Program-made: the position numbers and the translations under genes
Assembly (NCBI GenBank): GCA_947379685.1
Contig: CANCOG010000364.1
Span: forward strand, 1-5,502
Source of the DNA: Flavipsychrobacter stenotrophus
Lineage (GTDB): Bacteria; Bacteroidota; Bacteroidia; Chitinophagales; Chitinophagaceae
Direction: 5' to 3'
Length of the DNA: 5,502 nt
Shown: piece by piece, positions 3,529-5,502 of the stretch
Layout of the letters: each line of letters starts with the position of its first letter
Numbering within the stretch: position 1 is the first letter of the stretch
Notes under the pieces: generated by a model
The model's input: only the letters and a program-made list of their open reading frames with translations
The model's database searches: none
What the model was told of the DNA's origin: nothing

Positions 3529-5502
3529 CTTAATTACTGTGAATTTATTATAATATTTAGTTGTTTGGGACTGAACAAAACAAACATAAATACCTGAGGA
3601 AAGTGCCCCGACGGGAATTAAGACATGAGATTGGGAAATTGGCACTTGAATTGAGAAAATGCTCTGTCCCTGCATATTCAGTATCGAAATTTGCACATAC
3701 TGACCTACCATGCCACTCAACGTCAAATTCAATTCTTCGTTGGCGGGATTTGGATAGATTTGCACATGTCCCTGCTCTCCCTGGAATGAAATTCTCGTAT
3801 CGTCATGAGCCTTACGCTTGTATAAATTAGTTCCACCACGAATGTCCCCTACCAGCATTTCTAGCCCGCCATCGCCAGCAATATCACCAACAACAGGCGC
3901 GCTGCGCAGGCCATAGTACGCACCCCAGAAACTTCCCGGGTTATTGTAGCCATTACAATTAGTATCAATATAGGAATAGTGGGCGTCCTTCAGGGGGTAT
4001 GTGATAGTTGTATCGCCACTTTGCACACTATCGAACAGGTAAAGATTTCCCGAGTTACTACCAACAAGCAAGTAATCTTTACCGGAATTATCAATTTTAC
4101 CGATAAACGGAGTACTGTAACAACCGGCTACCTGGTCGGGATCTACTTTTACATTGCCCAGGTTGGAGCTGATAAACTTCAGGCGAATATTACCAGGAGT
4201 TGTACTCACGTTCTGGTAGTAATTGAGTGTACCGTAAATGTTGCCAATAACTATGTCTTGCTTGCCATCTTTATCTATGTCATAGATAAAGGGGGCTGCA
4301 CGCCCGTCAACGTTAATGGCTGCCCCGGTGATGTCAGTTAACGTTACTTGTACGGGAGACCAGATAGGTTGAACAGAGTTAGAAGCTGCAAGGTTTTTAA
4401 AATAGGATAGTGAGCCATCGGTATGACCTATCACCATATCGGCCTTACCATCATTGTCAATGTCGCCAAATGCCGGTGCCGTACCTTCGAAACCAAAAGT
4501 ATCGATCTGTAAAAAGTCCTTTGTAACTAAAGTGAACGAAGCATCACCGGCAGTGGTAGTATTCATATAATAAGATATTCTGCTCCTGAGTAAACCGCTG
4601 GACTGATGGTAACCATCAGAACCGATAAACAGGTCTGGTTTACCATCCTTGTTATAATCGAATAACATTGGGTATGAACCTGTACCAACATCAATGGTTT
4701 TGTCGGTCAGGAAGGAGTCGGATTGAAAACGCCAGTCCGGCGACCCCGCAGTTGAAAAATTCTTATAATACCAAATGCATTTGTAATTCTCGGACCCACT
4801 ACCCGCATTTGGTGCAATCAACAGATCTTTTTTCCCATCCTGGTCTACATCGACATTAAACGCGGCGGGCCAAACGGGAATTGATACTTGTTTACCGCCG
4901 GTTTGCCACATAGTGTCTTGCGAGATCATGCTATCGGGGCCGCCATATTCAATCCTACCATTTTTCAGAAAGGTCATTTCGTCATAAGACACGCTACCGT
5001 CAAGGTAATCATAGTCACCATCCATATCCCAGTCGAACAGACAAGGAGTATTTCCTGAATGTGTCTTTTTCCCTGCGCTTTTCAGACCCGAATTATTGCA
5101 ACTGCTCGCCAGTGTATGTGTACGGTAAAAACCCTGGTACACCTTACCCCAGCACCGGTCTTTCAATTTAATATGAATACTATCGCAGGGCAAACCCATT
5201 TCGACCCGCTCGTTTTTATACAGGTTCATATATCCACCCAGAATATTGTAGGAAATGAAATCGAGGTCTCCATCATGGTCTACATCAACAATTGCTGGAA
5301 TATCACCGGGGTTATTAAATGCATTAGCTGCGCCTCCGGCAAAAGGGTCGTTGGTATAGTATAGATCCTGGTAGAATTTAAAACAAAGCTGATTACGGCT
5401 ATTGTAGTAGCCCTTGTAGACAGAAAACCCAGTTGAACCTTGTTGGAACAGATCTGGGATGTTATCACAATTATAGTCAGCAAGGATCATATAATCGTAA
5501 CA
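3526..5502 (-). CDS. Secreted FG-GAP/VCBS repeat protein with T9SS sorting domain, N-terminus missing
   Basis: The frame stays open to the right edge (residues C-Y-D-Y precede the first visible methionine at 5490), and that methionine sits inside a repeat, so the true start lies outside. Counting from this methionine (654 residues), calcium-binding loops of the D-x-[DN]-x-D-G-x-x-D type recur every 61-84 residues at about 5, 69, 153, 214, 278, 343, 404, 465 and 536. The last two are degenerate. Each is followed by a hydrophobic strand such as DLFIG or DIVIG, as in beta-propeller blades. The C-terminus (about 578-654), starting IYPNPANEELNL and ending KFTVIK, is a T9SS type A sorting domain, which directs cargo across the outer membrane and is normally cleaved during surface attachment or release. 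Ten cysteines are visible. The ligand or role is unknown; such repeats serve adhesion or act as accessory domains. Confidence 0.9.
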   Translation of the reverse strand, partial: CYDYMILADYNCDNIPDLFQQGSTGFSVYKGYYNSRNQLCFKFYQDLYYTNDPFAGGAANAFNNPGDIPAIVDVDHDGDLDFISYNILGGYMNLYKNERVEMGLPCDSIHIKLKDRCWGKVYQGFYRTHTLASSCNNSGLKSAGKKTHSGNTPCLFDWDMDGDYDYLDGSVSYDEMTFLKNGRIEYGGPDSMISQDTMWQTGGKQVSIPVWPAAFNVDVDQDGKKDLLIAPNAGSGSENYKCIWYYKNFSTAGSPDWRFQSDSFLTDKTIDVGTGSYPMLFDYNKDGKPDLFIGSDGYHQSSGLLRSRISYYMNTTTAGDASFTLVTKDFLQIDTFGFEGTAPAFGDIDNDGKADMVIGHTDGSLSYFKNLAASNSVQPIWSPVQVTLTDITGAAINVDGRAAPFIYDIDKDGKQDIVIGNIYGTLNYYQNVSTTPGNIRLKFISSNLGNVKVDPDQVAGCYSTPFIGKIDNSGKDYLLVGSNSGNLYLFDSVQSGDTTITYPLKDAHYSYIDTNCNGYNNPGSFWGAYYGLRSAPVVGDIAGDGGLEMLVGDIRGGTNLYKRKAHDDTRISFQGEQGHVQIYPNPANEELNLTLSGMVGQYVQISILNMQGQSIFSIQVPISQSHVLIPVGALSSGIYVCFVQSQTTKYYNKFTVIK

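Noticed and set aside
3979..4341. A 120-codon plus-strand frame opposite the FG-GAP gene
   Set aside because: It is the complement of repeat-encoding sequence and has no independent start signal; the FG-GAP reading explains the DNA fully.
3526..5502. Regularly spaced repeats considered as a CRISPR or DNA tandem array
   Set aside because: The regularity is at protein level (calcium loops); the DNA copies differ and there are no uniform spacers.

Overview
The window looks like chromosomal DNA of a Bacteroidota member, plausibly of the Chitinophagaceae or a neighbouring family. This rests on an FtsX followed by a DUF3098 protein, a pairing typical of this phylum. It also rests on a secreted protein ending in a type IX secretion (T9SS) sorting domain, on promoter -7 boxes of the form TAnnTTTG, and on the lack of clear Shine-Dalgarno sequences. 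Base composition is moderate to AT-rich, with very AT-rich gaps between genes. The taxonomic call is inference from these signs only.

Layout. At the left edge (1-96, minus) is the first 32 codons of an unrecognised gene, backed by a well-formed promoter. Diverging from it on the plus strand are ftsX (406-1263) and, 117 bases later, a small two-helix membrane protein of the DUF3098 family (1381-1710). Plus-strand transcription then meets a strong 19-bp palindromic terminator (1798-1840). A second terminator (about 1877-1911) serves the opposing minus-strand gene. That gene (1952-3058) encodes a 368-residue acyl-CoA dehydrogenase-fold flavoprotein that looks more like a group D flavin monooxygenase than a true dehydrogenase. 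Its promoter lies so close to the start codon that its mRNA is probably leaderless. A 467-base AT-rich gap follows. The rest of the window (3526-5502, minus) is the C-terminal part of a large secreted FG-GAP/VCBS repeat protein with a T9SS type A sorting domain; its N-terminus lies beyond the right edge.

How the genes relate. FtsX and the DUF3098 protein are both inner-membrane proteins and probably belong to one cell-envelope/division unit. The ATPase partner FtsE is not in the window, and neither is the uppP gene that commonly follows DUF3098 in this phylum. The monooxygenase-like gene is a stand-alone transcription unit with no reductase beside it. The FG-GAP protein is an independent secreted or surface product.

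I did not find a convincing undescribed system. The most unusual local signals are three mutually complementary arms forming alternative hairpins after the DUF3098 gene, the leaderless start of the flavoprotein gene, and a pair of GTTAAC-centred repeats upstream of its promoter.
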